Assembly: GCF_001949145.1 (NCBI RefSeq)
Contig: NW_019091806.1
Location: 1 to 45,769 of the forward strand
Direction of reading: 5' to 3'
Length of the DNA: 45,769 bases
Source: Acanthaster planci
Taxonomy: Eukaryota > Echinodermata > Asteroidea > Valvatida > Acanthasteridae
Shown: in pieces, positions 1-10,727 of the stretch
How the letters are laid out: each line of letters opens with the position of its first letter
Position numbering within the stretch: the stretch's first letter is position 1
The notes under the pieces: generated by a model
Database searches by the model: none
Told to the model about the DNA's origin: nothing
What the model saw: only the letters and a program-made list of their open reading frames with translations
Translations under genes and position numbers: made by a program

Positions 1-1149
1 AAGACTTGATTAAAACTAGATTTTTTTTTAATTAGTAAATTCACATGATTAAAAAGAATGAGAAAGAATTATAGCATGGTCTTCACTTTGCAGGATAATT
101 TTCTTACGTTTGGAAATATGGAAATGAAATATTCTCCTAAGATTTTTTTTCTCTTTTTTGGGCTGTCATTTCTATCACCTGTGTGGAGACTACTGTTTCC
201 TTTGTTCTGGTTAATTTGTCTTGTTAACGATATGAGCATAAATGGGGTTAATAGTAGTTTATTTTACCTTTGCAGTCCCTGCTGACCCACATAACTGATA
301 TTTGTCTTGTTATTTGGATTTTCGTCCCTGGTCCCTGCTACTGCTTATATTTACTTGTATTTGTGCTTTTGTTGTTTTTTACATAATTTGTGTTCAATTT
401 GGCCTAGTTTGTTCTAGTGATGGTCAAATAAATAAGGATAATTGAAGAGATGGTACCCATCATGATTAACCAAGGTAAACCTTTCGACCATTTGAAGACA
501 ATCGTCACATATACAGGCCAAACTACTAAAACAGATTGACTAACAAGTACAAGAGGGAGAAGATTACTAGCAAACATAATGACTGAGTCAAGCTTTCGCC
601 TTCATTTGTGTATAGTTCTCTTAAATGTGGCAATATCAGAATGAAACGTTCTTCAGTGGATATGTTCAACAAAATGACAAGATCAGTTGATTTTCACCAA
701 CCCTACAGTCACAGACAAATGCTTATTTTGGATTAGGCCTTATATAGAGCCAAATTTGCTGCAAATATCCAATTACAAGACCAACTTACAAATGGGAAAC
801 CGGGAGGCATAAATGCCCTAATTAAGTATTCACCTTCATTAAATAAGACTTGAAGCTTTACATGGTGGAGACTAAAGACAGGGCTTGTGGCTACATCACG
901 TAGATAGATTTCCCTTGGAAGAGGTATGGTTCTGATAAGAACTGTAGAGTGTGTGCTTGACGTTTCAACCAGCATGCTCTCGTCGTCCTCAGGAGTGGTG
1001 CCTGATAAACCATGCTCCAGATTTTACAAAACAATTGTACATGTATACAAAATTATGTACAGATATTGTTCAAAATCTGGAACATGACTTTTATTATTAG
1101 GCTCAAATCAGAACATGATATAAAGTGCTTACCGAGTGAGTTGTGTCGT

Positions 1150-1460
1150 CAGTAATGCCAGTTGCCAGTGATGTGTTAAACTCCAGAAAACTGTCTCCAA
1201 GGGACTTGGTCTTGTCTCTTCATCAATGCTACAGCTAATAAAACCACAGAGTCAAGTAAACAAAGATCAGAGCCGAATAACATACAAGTAGACATCACTG
1301 TGATGTCTTTATATAAAACTCTCATTTTCGTGTTGACCTTTGTTTCAACTCTCTTCAATTGTTGGTTGGTCAGCAAACATAACTCCTGAAAAGTTATACT
1401 TCTCAACCCTCGAAGCAGCCATTTTACAACTGACACCCCTCTACTTTCTTGGGCTCTTTT
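1150..1460. repeat. Repeat block A, copy 1
   Basis: Similar in order and wording to 3720-4165: both have a segment ending TTAAACTCCAG or TTACACTCCAG, then a block ending in CTTGTCTCT; further on come TTTTCAATTG or CTTCAATTG, and a right end of AAGCAGC followed by an AT-rich stretch and CTACTTT. Copy 2 is longer and has an insertion in the middle. Together with block B it marks an old tandem duplication. Confidence 0.5.
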
Positions 1461-1619
1461 AACAGCCCCAGAAAATAGAAAATTAAGACAGTCCAAAATC
1501 CTCCAATTTCAATACGATTTTGTATACACCCGAGTGGGGGTTGGGCCCAAAACTCTCTGATATTTCACATTTTACCTGCCATCCCAAGTTTATCAATGAA
1601 ATTAATCACTTCCTGAAGG

Positions 1620-2025
1620 ACCACCCATTTTTGAGTACATAGGTTTTATACGCAGAGCCAAGATCGCTCAAAACCGGGACAAAAGCACTGGGATTGAAAC
1701 AAAAGACCGTGTTCGGCACAAGAGACTGAGCTGCTGGGCATTACCGACATTTTTTCAATCTCAATAGTAGAGATAATCCAACCTTGTTTTGGAGCAGTAT
1801 ACCATGGTTTGGGGCATTTAGAGCAAGTGGATTACCACCAGGGACAATGGCACTCCACCACTGCAGCAATGAGCCACACAGCGCCACTACACACTAATCT
1901 GGCCACTACACACTTATCTGGCCACTACACACTAATCTGGCCACTACTAATCTGGCCTCTACTGAAAAGACTTCAGCAGCACACTATGCCAAGTTTGTGA
2001 ACAAAAGAAGGTTACGTAACACTGC
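1620..2025. repeat. Dispersed repeat R1, left copy
   Basis: Aligns with 43665-44035 in the same orientation through CCCATTTTTGAGTAC, GAGATAATCCA(A/G)CCTTGTTTTG, GGGCATTTAGAGC, GAGCCACACAGC and GTGAACAAAAGA. No terminal repeats or recognisable coding frame are visible. Positions 1884-1955 hold an expansion of a 19-bp unit absent from the other copy. Confidence 0.7.
1884..1955. repeat. Short tandem repeat of a 19-bp unit
   Basis: Three near-identical copies of CCACTACACACTAATCTGG (second copy with one T for A) and a fourth shortened by four bases. It lies inside dispersed repeat R1; the copy at 43.9 kb has only one unit, so this is a local expansion. Confidence 0.85.
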
Positions 2026-2504
2026 ACAATCTGGGTTCTTTTTACAAGGCTCCAGGCCTGGCTGAAATACTCGGGCGTCAATGAAGGTCACCTGTCACCT
2101 TAGAGTAGCGCCCACAGATCCCTTTTGCATGGGTATAAACATCCGTTAAATGAAATGATGAATTCTTGAAGAATTTTGAAAACTGAAAATCTCGAAAATG
2201 GCCCGTATGTGTGCACTGCATTTTTCAAAGCACCCGGCAGCAAGTGGTTAAAGTATGGCTACCCATGCCCATGTATATTACCCGAGTTTAGAAAGGGATT
2301 AAATTTATCCACAGAGAAGGACCTCCGTCCCTGTCAACAGTTGGAAAAGAGACGAGACCTGTAACATAATGGCGTCATGCTTAGTTTACATGTGCAGCTA
2401 GCAGCGTTTCCTAAGGCAGCGAGGTGAAGCAATATAGTTCAAGTAGAAAATAATAACTTAACATCATTATGTTTTAGGTCCGTATATCAGGCGTTACAAA
2501 AAAA

Positions 2505-2740
2505 GTATGGAATAAGTTCACAGGGGACTCAATCTGTGAATTATACCTTTGGAATGACCAACAACGATGGACCCACTCACCTTTTACCCAGAAGGCAACA
2601 GCAAGAGATCAAAGTACCAATCACCTCAACAGGCACAGGAACTCTATCATCAAGAAACTGGATGTACCATGAGTGGCTTGTGCTCTGACTGCAATGGATA
2701 CACAAAACAGTCTTTAAAACATGTAACAGGAAGAAATGAC
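2505..2740. repeat. Repeat block B, copy 1
   Basis: Matches 4745-4900 over long stretches, for example AAGTTCACAGGGGACTCAAT against GAGTTCACAGGTGACTCAAT and a shared GTGGCT(C/T)(A/G)TGCTCT. On minus both copies keep the frame C-F-x-D-C-x-V-x-P-x-Q-x-E-H-x-P-L-M, which hints at a decayed transposon or gene fragment. Confidence 0.55.
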
Positions 2741-3719
2741 GATACAATATGACTGTATTAGCCTGGATTCACTGATTATAAGCTGGCAGTGGAGGATTGA
2801 CAAAGGTGGAGAAACAAAGTTATAAGTGCTTCCTCACTGACCTTGTTCCAGGCATGTGGTGCCAGATAGATGTGATTGAAATGGACACCAAAGAATTATG
2901 GTCAAGATGGCTTACATCATAATCCCCAGCCAATGTTGAATCCTTGGTGTGTATGATAGAAGCCAGCCTGTGTTAAGGATATCATAAAAGAAACTCTGGA
3001 CACACACGTTATTCATTCTGCATGCTGCCACCATATGGAGAGCCTCGATCTGGTAGTTTATACAATTGCATCACAATTGCATCAACGCAGCTTCTGAAAC
3101 ATTGTCCAATCATATGGTATAAGATCTGACACAGCATGCGCAGAATGACCAAGCAACATACATGGAAATCACTGAACCGACTTTGTAAAGATCAAGATCG
3201 AGATTCTGCATGCCTGGGGCGGCAGCGTGCAAAGAGCGAATTGTACCAACTGTGGGCTAGTATGCCATATTGTAACAACCTGATGCATTGCAACTTTAAT
3301 GTATTTGGCACAGAAAGATGGCTTCATTGAGTAAAAACTTGGCTGATAAAACAAAACAAGTCCAGATTTTTTTAAACGACCCCTGTGGAATGTGTACGCC
3401 CATCCTTGAACGTGATTTGGATCCAGGAATGAGGACATTTCATTTCAGTACACTCCCCATTCACTACAAGCAGCCTGTAGATGCAGCTTCTGTCTTGTTT
3501 CTGTTCACTTTAGCACAAATTGTACAATCATACCAAATAATACCTTCCATTTTTTGTAGTTTAATTCAACCAAACCTTAACTTGAAGGCAAGAGATTCTC
3601 ATTAGTTGAAAAACTTAAAAGACAAAACCCAAGATCAAGATTTACAGAACAACCGGGCATTTCATTATTACCATTACCATGGACTTATATCAGAATATGA
3701 TGTAGACTGTTTCCATACC

Positions 3720-4165
3720 TGTTGAGTAGTGTCACCAGTGATAAGATATCTCTGATTTGTTACACTCCAGAGAACGGCCTCCAGGGACTAGCTTGCTCTT
3801 GTCTCTCTGTCAAACTACTGAAACTAGGGAAACTAAACCATGTTTGAATTCCAATCTGTATTACTGCACACATGTGGAGGCCACAATTTCAAAACATATA
3901 GGTGCACTTTACAACAGTAGTCAAAACATCATTGAAAGCAGTGCCAAATCAACAAAGATCGGGGCCCACATCACTGGAGTTTCTCATATAAATCTTATCA
4001 TCTTCTTAGTTGTCATTTTTCCATTTCTTTTCAATTGTTGCTTGACAAAGCTAAGTATAGTTAATTTTCCGAACACCTTAAATACATGTACACCTCCCAA
4101 AAAGTCCTTTTCCTCAAGCCTGTAAGCAGCGATTTAACATATTACATCCATCTACTTTTTTTTTT
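3720..4165. repeat. Repeat block A, copy 2
   Basis: Diverged partner of 1150-1460, about 2.5 kb to the right and in the same orientation. Shared anchors are CACTCCAGAGAAC, the CTTGTCTCT run, TTCAATTGTTG and AAGCAGCGATTT near the right end. A poly-T run follows. Confidence 0.5.
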
Positions 4166-4744
4166 TTTCTTAAGATTTGTTTTCGACCATCTACAGATGC
4201 AAGCCCGCAAAACAAGGAGTGTTGATCTGGGGCTATAATTAAACAATCCCACCTGTTTTTTCAGCCAAGCAATCTCTTCAATCTGCCTTGAGTAGAAGCA
4301 CAACTTAATTGGTTGAAAAACAGCTGTGTTGTTTGGGAGTATTTATTTTATGGTAGCGATGGGGCTGCACCTGTCCTAGTAGTTCATGAACCAGTGATGC
4401 ACAGTTAGTACCAAAGAAGCCTCTAATGCCAGGGAAATAGTGTTCTCTCTCGGTTCAACTCAAGGCCAACACAGGAGATCACCGTCTATGCAGAAAACAT
4501 TCCCAAATTATAAACAGTATTAACCGTAACCTCCAAGGGTGCATGTAAAATCTTATTAAAATCAGAGGATTTTGAGGACCATTTTAGCTAATTCATGGCT
4601 CCCCATATACATGTCACCCAGTATCTGGGCAAAATAAATTTATTCACCAAGGATGATCCCCAAATAGACATAATGATGTCACACTTTGTTTACACACGCT
4701 ATATTACAAGACAGTAAGGTGGGGTAGGTCTATAGGACATGAGG

Positions 4745-4900
4745 GAATGAGTTCACAGGTGACTCAATCAGTGAATCATACCTTTGGGATGACCAATAAC
4801 TCTTGTAAATCACTCATCCTGTAAGCAACGATTCATCAGTGGCTCATGCTCTGGCTGAAATGGATGCACACAACAGTCATTAAAACACGCAAAATGAAAA
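4745..4900. repeat. Repeat block B, copy 2
   Basis: Partner of 2505-2740, same orientation, about 2.2 kb away. Copy 2 lacks the central part of copy 1 (roughly 2585-2660), so an internal deletion or insertion separates them. The minus-strand frame reads CFNDCCVHPFQPEHEPLM. Confidence 0.55.
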
Positions 4901-5870
4901 GATGGCAAAAAAATATGAGTGGAGGAGCCTGTTTGCCGATTCTCAGAGGGCTTTGAAGGATCGGAAAGATGGAGAGAGCTGATTGAGAATTTGTAATTCA
5001 CGTATGTGCACCCAGCACTGCCAGTGTATCAATTTAGATATATATGGCATTTTATGGGGTGGTACATGACAGGGGTAGCCACACTCCGGTCCCACCTCCT
5101 GCAATACAGCTTCAAATTTTGATCAAAAGAGGCAGCGGTGGTGAGCCATAGCCAGTGTTCAATACCTGTGCATGCTGTAGTCTCACATGGAGACGGCACA
5201 CCGCGTGTTGCCAACATAGATCAGAGTACAACATAAACTGTCGAAAATATTTTTTGTCGGGGTTTTACTGAAGATATACACGTACCCCACGTATATTTGC
5301 AATGGATGTTTGTAATGACATGCATGATAAAGCCAAAAGTGCAAAGGTTTTTTTAAAATAGATATTGGGCCATTTCATACAACAGTCTCATTAGAAGTGA
5401 AGTATCATTTTTAACCAATAACATTTCTCACCTTTATTAAACTTGCCTCCTCTGAAGTTACATTTAAACAAACCGCCAACGTGGCCACACACGCGTTCTC
5501 GTGCATGGCCATTGTCATGCTAATAATGAGTAGAACAGTATACTATCATAGCCCGTGCCCCTTTTTAGATCACCATCAAGACCATGCAAACATTTCGTAA
5601 TAAGATAAAGTGATCGACACGGGCTTATTTTACATTTTTAGTATTTACATCATCTTTAACGAATCTTATTTTATTTGGGTTTATCATGAATTAGTCCACC
5701 TTTACGGCATGCTAAATTCAGATTCAGACAGGTCAGACGACAACGAACGCTTACCTCACTTTCCCACTTTTGTCATGCTTGTCTTGTCCCGGTCAAATGC
5801 ATGCCGCATGCGCAGGCGCGCCAATAAATTACCAATAATGCCCGGCGCGCCCCTATTGAAAAAAACAGGG

Positions 5871-6283
5871 TGAGGCTGTAAGCCAGGAATCCGTGCATGA
5901 CGTCACTATGTAAAATTCTCGCATGCATGGAAAATCCATTTACAGTATGGGCATGACAAAAAACGTATTTTCACTACCTTAAAGCACGCGAAAGAACTCT
6001 TGTCGGCAAGCTGCCACAATAGTCTAGTAGATAACGAGTTGGACCATAGATTTTACTCTCCTGAGTTCGATTCCCTTTGAAACTGCTTTATCCCATTTGT
6101 GTTTTTCTTCGGGATTTTTTTTCAATTGAAAGAAAAACAGAGCAAAGTGAATCTGAGACCCAAGAACCTCATAAGTGTCTGTAAAAACCACGATGAGTTG
6201 CTGTTGGGTATCAGTACATGGGAACTACATTGGATCCAGGCAGGTGGTGACATCATGCACAGACTTCCTGGCTTATAGCCTCA
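5871..6283. mobile_element. Foldback element with about 35-bp inverted ends
   Basis: The left arm 5871-5905 (TGAGGCTGTAAGCCAGGAAT onward) and the right arm 6248-6283 are inverted copies with a few mismatches; both contain GCATGA(C/T)GTCA or its reverse. The interior is about 340 bp and includes a tRNA-like stretch. No transposase is visible, so it looks like a non-autonomous MITE-type element. Confidence 0.65.
6005..6085 (+). repeat. tRNA-like SINE head inside a foldback element
   Basis: A possible RNA polymerase III A box (TAGTCTAGTAG) is followed about 35 bp later by a B box (GAGTTCGATTCCC). The spacing and the GATAACGAGTTGGAC segment fit a tRNA-derived SINE head. It does not fold as a full tRNA with a paired acceptor end, so I do not call it a tRNA gene. 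Confidence 0.45.
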
Positions 6284-6318
6284 TTCATTGAGAACAAAGT
6301 CAAAATCTTAAAATATTT

Positions 6319-6947
6319 AGCGCCCTCGTTGAAAAATATTATAGCACCCTCTGTTCAATCAATATAGGGGTGCACCCTTGTATTTAGGGCCAAAATAAAG
6401 TCCATCGAGTTTATTTATAAAAGTTATACTCTCAAATGATATTAGAGGGTCCTGAGAGCCATGGAACTGGGGAATCGAAAAAATATGAGACTAAAGCTCT
6501 GGGCCGGACTCAGGGCTTCCAACTCTGAGCAATTTGGAAGCAATCAGGTCCAAAAGTGGCACTACTTTAGCCATTTTTTTAGCTATTTTAGCCATCCTAT
6601 TCCGGGAACAGTGTTCTTGAGTCGTGTTCACGCCGTTGGAGCGCGAGAACAAGATATCCGTGTCAAGAACAGGCCGCCCGAACTCAACCATAGCGCCCTC
6701 TACTGATTCAATTCTTTCGCTGTTTATTCAAAATATTGTAGCGCCTTTTGTGTAACGAATATTTAGCGCCCTCCTCTCATTGGCAATATGAGTAGCGCCC
6801 TCAATTTAACATTATCCTAAAAAGAAAAACAGCGCCCTCTGTTGAATTGAAAGTTGACTAACGTCCACTTGTAAGCAGCAGCGTCCCCAGGACGTCATCG
6901 AAAAAGTCGAAAAACGACAAAATTCCATGATTATAGCGCCCTCAGTA
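6319..6947 (+). promoter_or_regulatory. Cluster of eight AGCGCCCTC motifs, CTCF-site-like
   Basis: Same-strand copies start at 6319, 6343 (AGCACCCTC), 6692, 6740 (AGCGCCTTT), 6765, 6794, 6831 and 6935. Several continue as AGCGCCCTCTGTTG or AGCGCCCTCTACTG, close to the known CTCF core AGCGCCCTCTGCTGG. Whether CTCF binds is inference; they could also be sub-repeats of a mobile element. Confidence 0.5.
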
Positions 6948-7292
6948 GATCTCCAAGGAAACTTTCTAGAAGAATTCCAAACTCCAAAATCATTGACGGT
7001 CATACTGCTTCTTATCAGACTTTGTGACCAATGTAAATAAGTACGGAGGATCAGAAAAATATTCACGTTAAAACAGCCCCACATGTGCAAAGCCAGAGTT
7101 GCAGCCAATGCGAATGACAAAATGATTTTATAATAGTTTTACACTGTTAATTAAAGTGAGGAAATTATGCTCTGTCTATTGAAAAGAGAAGCGTCACATC
7201 TATTGAACACGTTGGTCGAGTTCGGGCGGTCTGTTTCTTGTTCTTGCGCTCGAACGGCGGGAACACGACTCAGGAACATTGTTCTCGGAACG
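6601..7292. mobile_element. Foldback element with about 80-90-bp inverted arms
   Basis: The left arm 6601-6690 and right arm 7213-7292 are inverted copies: AACACGACTCA(A/G)GAACA, CTC(C/G)AACGGCG and GAGTTCGGGCGG all recur in reverse. The 520-bp centre carries most of the AGCGCCCTC motifs, and one lies directly at the inner edge of the left arm. No transposase frame is present. The arms differ by point changes and small gaps, so the insertion is not recent. Confidence 0.7.
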
Positions 7293-10200
7293 GGCGGATC
7301 ACACACCACCTCCTCGTCAAGGTTTTCACACGTAAAAAAAAAATCGTGAGATTTTGATTTTTGAATAGCTGCAAAAAGTAGAGAGATGGTTTACAAAGCC
7401 AAAACAATGGGAAGCTTTGCAAAATTACAATTAGTCACTTTTCATAACAAAGAAATGAATGTTACTATTTAAATAGAAAAGAAATCAGCCCAGTTATCCA
7501 CACATTAACTCTCGAATGACGTTTATACTCATGGACACCGCTGTGTTGCATATCGCTTGCAACTAACCACCAACAACAACCGGTATCACTAAAAGATAGT
7601 GCTTGGCCTGAATCGGATGCAAAATATATTTAAATCTTGATCGCAAGTTATCTTAAGTGATCTTTAACCCCAACAGTCCTCAGCCTTCCAACAGGTAAAG
7701 GATTGAGGACTGTTAGGGTTAAGCGTTTTCTTCAAACCAATTTTGGGGTCACCAAAAAGAAGTGCCCTCGGGAACAACGCCATAACTCTGTAACCTTTAG
7801 ATCAATGAACTTCAAACTTAGACCCAAGGTATATGCAGAAAGGTCCTATTTTTACTGAAAGTTTCAAGGTCAAAGTTGACAGGAGTCAAAAGTTATTTAG
7901 GGTCACCATACGGGGACGCCCCCTACTAACCCTAACCCTACGCGCCAATTTGTACAAGCAGAGATCATATACAGATAGGCCCTTGGGCGACGTGTTTGGT
8001 CGTGGTTAGCCAAAAAGTGGGTCAAATCTAACCCTTGGTCCAGGATGATATTTATTACCACTTCTTCTGATTTCCCCACATTGAGGTCTTGTATTCCTTT
8101 TATTCCCTATCATCCATAGTCAGGCAGAATGTGATTGACAGGTCTTTTCCGTATAGACACATTCCGGGACGTTTAACGCACATAATCGCCACCAGTGCCT
8201 GGTAATTAAAGGTGGGGCACACTGTCTGGATAAGGCACAGCCATCTTGCTGCAAGCACCTGATTTCTTCTTACGCAAACCCACGGTCGAGACAGCCGCCA
8301 AAGTGTATGACGTTCTTGGAAGGTTCGGGTTCTATCGTCCAGCTCGACCTGGCCGGTATCACCTTAGTGTATTGGTGCTGTCAAGTCACCTCGAGGTAAG
8401 GACAGCGAAAAACGACCGAAGCAGACCAGTTCCCGAGGACAGTCACGCCAAAAATATCTTCTGGGCGAGCCAGCAGGCGGTGGCCTTCGGGAGACTGCTG
8501 AGTGGGACTGAAATGAACTCCGTCATTTGTATAAATTAGGTTCTCTTTACAGCCGGCAAGCTGACAGGTCTGACCGATGTATTCCTATTGGTACAAATCT
8601 CGTAAATCGGGCATAAGAGAAAATATATATGTATGTGACAGGTGGGAGTCTACAAGGGGCTACGGGGAATCTAGATAACTGTTGTTTAGCCCCTCCCCCA
8701 AACAATTCAAACATTAGAACAACAGAACATTAATAACGTTCAAAGGTGACGTCTTGTGCAAAGGGTCTGGCCTCCCAATTTGGCTGGTATGTGCTTTGTC
8801 ATAATTATGTAAACAGGTATGTTTAAACCAGCTAGGGGCTAGAAACGTACCCACGAGAGAAGATCATTTCCTGCATACTGTAAGCTCTCAACTAACACGG
8901 ACGGGTATACTGTCCCTTGGCAGCTAGAAAAAAATATTTATCCTTGACAATTTCATTTCTGCATTCATGTTTCACCCATATATACACTCAGTGAATTAAA
9001 CATAATACTCCAACCACTTCCTTCACTGCAGACTGCCATGTTTCTCAGTAATATGGCCTTGTGCTGTCCCTCCCCAAGGATTATCTTTGATTTCTTCAAG
9101 ATACACTCGTCCAGGTATCGACCTCTTTGCTAGGCATTAGTTTCAAGTCATGGAGGTTTAATAACTGCCTGGGTGACCGCACCCACATGGATGTTGAGAT
9201 TAGCCAGAGTGATTGTGGTCCACGTTTACGTTACTAGCGTCCGCCAAGGCCAACGTGTTACGCTTGAGGAATGACCAGTCCATCACAGTCTGAACGTCTC
9301 ATACGAAGTGCCCCTGATCTACCTTCTTACACAATTTCTGAAGGACAAAGCTGTCTTACGGACTGTGATACCTGGAGTGGATCGTGGATCATCTCCAAGC
9401 GTTTACTCCTTTACATGTACAGCATTTGCATGATCATGTACATGTCCCGCGCACACATTAGACACGACTGCACTGAGCGCGCGACTCTCCACTACAAGAA
9501 TGTTACTCAAAGATCCTTGCCTAGCTTCCAATTTATACACATCAATATTCATAGCATTTGATGGTTCTATGTTTATTTTCAAATCATTGCATTTTCATTG
9601 CTAAAACTATACCCTTTCACCAGAATATCACAACTTATACTAAATTTATAACAGACACCGGAATATAACAATGAGTCAAATTATACTAACACCAGGCAGT
9701 TTGCAAACGACACGTGTACTGTACAAAATGCTGAAGGCGAACCAGGACTGGGAGCCATATACACATTGATTACTTTTCCTTGATGTCTTCTTACAACTCC
9801 CTCCTTTTCATAATACAACGTTTGTAAATTGCACCTGCTTGGTGATCAAAGCTGCGCAGACTATCGGGACGCATATTGTCAAATAAGTGGGGCTCAAATG
9901 CCAATAATTTCAGGATTGTTCTAAATGTACGTTAACAATTAGGAAAGCTACTGCCTCTTGAAGTAAAACTGAGATTGTGAAAGCTTGATGAATTTATCCG
10001 GAGAGGATGAACATTAACACCAGAATTTGCTCAAGTTGAATGTAATCGTTACAGTTTTATTCACGGGTAAAACAACATGACCGTCAAACAGAAGTCACAT
10101 TGGCTTATCTCACAGCCGGTGCGTGAGGGCGGATTCCGTTTCACCCAAGGAGCTCGATGGTACCAAACTTGAATTTTTTTCTTTCTTTTTAAACCTGACA

Positions 10201-10727
10201 TCATGTACAAAGGCTCCCAATCATTACAAATGTGAAGTCTGATGTCAATCAAATGAATGCTGACGGTCATTGGAAGTTCAAGGCTACACGCGTGCTCTCT
10301 CCTAGTCCTTAGCTAAGCTTCTCACGAGGCGTGGAGCCAGTAAGTTTAACCTATAAGGGCCATCCAGAAAATAGGAGACTAACAATTAACCCTATCGATC
10401 CCGTCACATTTCTTGGTTTTGCTTCACGCATTCTCATTTTGATTCTGCCGTGAATTGAGGCAATTTTACTAACATTCTGAGGAAAGATATTTGGTCATTT
10501 TTTTGTGAATTATCTGCTACAGTGTACATTACTAGGGAGGTTTTTGCAAATCAACAGACATTGGGTTCGATCGAAGTGACATACAGTATAATTGGTACGT
10601 CGCAGTAAATTTCAATTTCTCCGTTTTCCTTTCTTGACCTTTGTTGCTTTGTCACTGTATTAGATAGTTCTCTCAATTATTACATCAAAGCTTTATCCAC
10701 AGCCTCCATATTTCATACGTGAATACA
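7293..10727. other. Intergenic stretch without a supportable gene
   Basis: It contains a 24-bp-arm hairpin at 7664-7722, a CCCTAACCCTA run near 7925 too short to be telomeric, a GC-richer open stretch around 8246-8540, and an ATTTGCAT octamer near 9424. The right part is probably the 3' untranslated region of D1. Confidence 0.5.
7664..7722. repeat. Small hairpin with 24-bp arms
   Basis: Arms 7664-7687 and 7699-7722 pair with three mismatches around an 11-base loop (TTAACCCCAACAGTCCTCAG against its inverted partner). It is shorter than a usual microRNA precursor. Confidence 0.75.

Larger units (their letters stand above)
1..5860. other. Gene-poor left flank made largely of diverged repeats
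   Basis: No open frame here reads as a protein I recognise, and none joins to another across plausible splice sites. The content that can be described is two pairs of related repeat blocks (1150-1460 with 3720-4165, and 2505-2740 with 4745-4900), a dispersed repeat at 1620-2025, and a GC-rich spot at about 5800-5850 with two GGCGCGCC octamers. Confidence 0.6.

Noticed and set aside
1809-2000. Plus frame rich in H, T and L near 1.8 kb, and a similar frame at 43.7-44.0 kb
   Set aside because: Both are translations of dispersed repeat R1; the frame is not preserved between the copies.
7920-7950. CCCTAACCCTA run resembling telomere repeats
   Set aside because: Only about two and a half units; far too short for a telomere or interstitial telomere block.
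8246-8539. GC-richer open frame of 97 codons with a good donor (GAG then GTAAGG at 8395)
   Set aside because: The residues match no family I know, no acceptor or partner exon fits, and a single donor-like site is common by chance.
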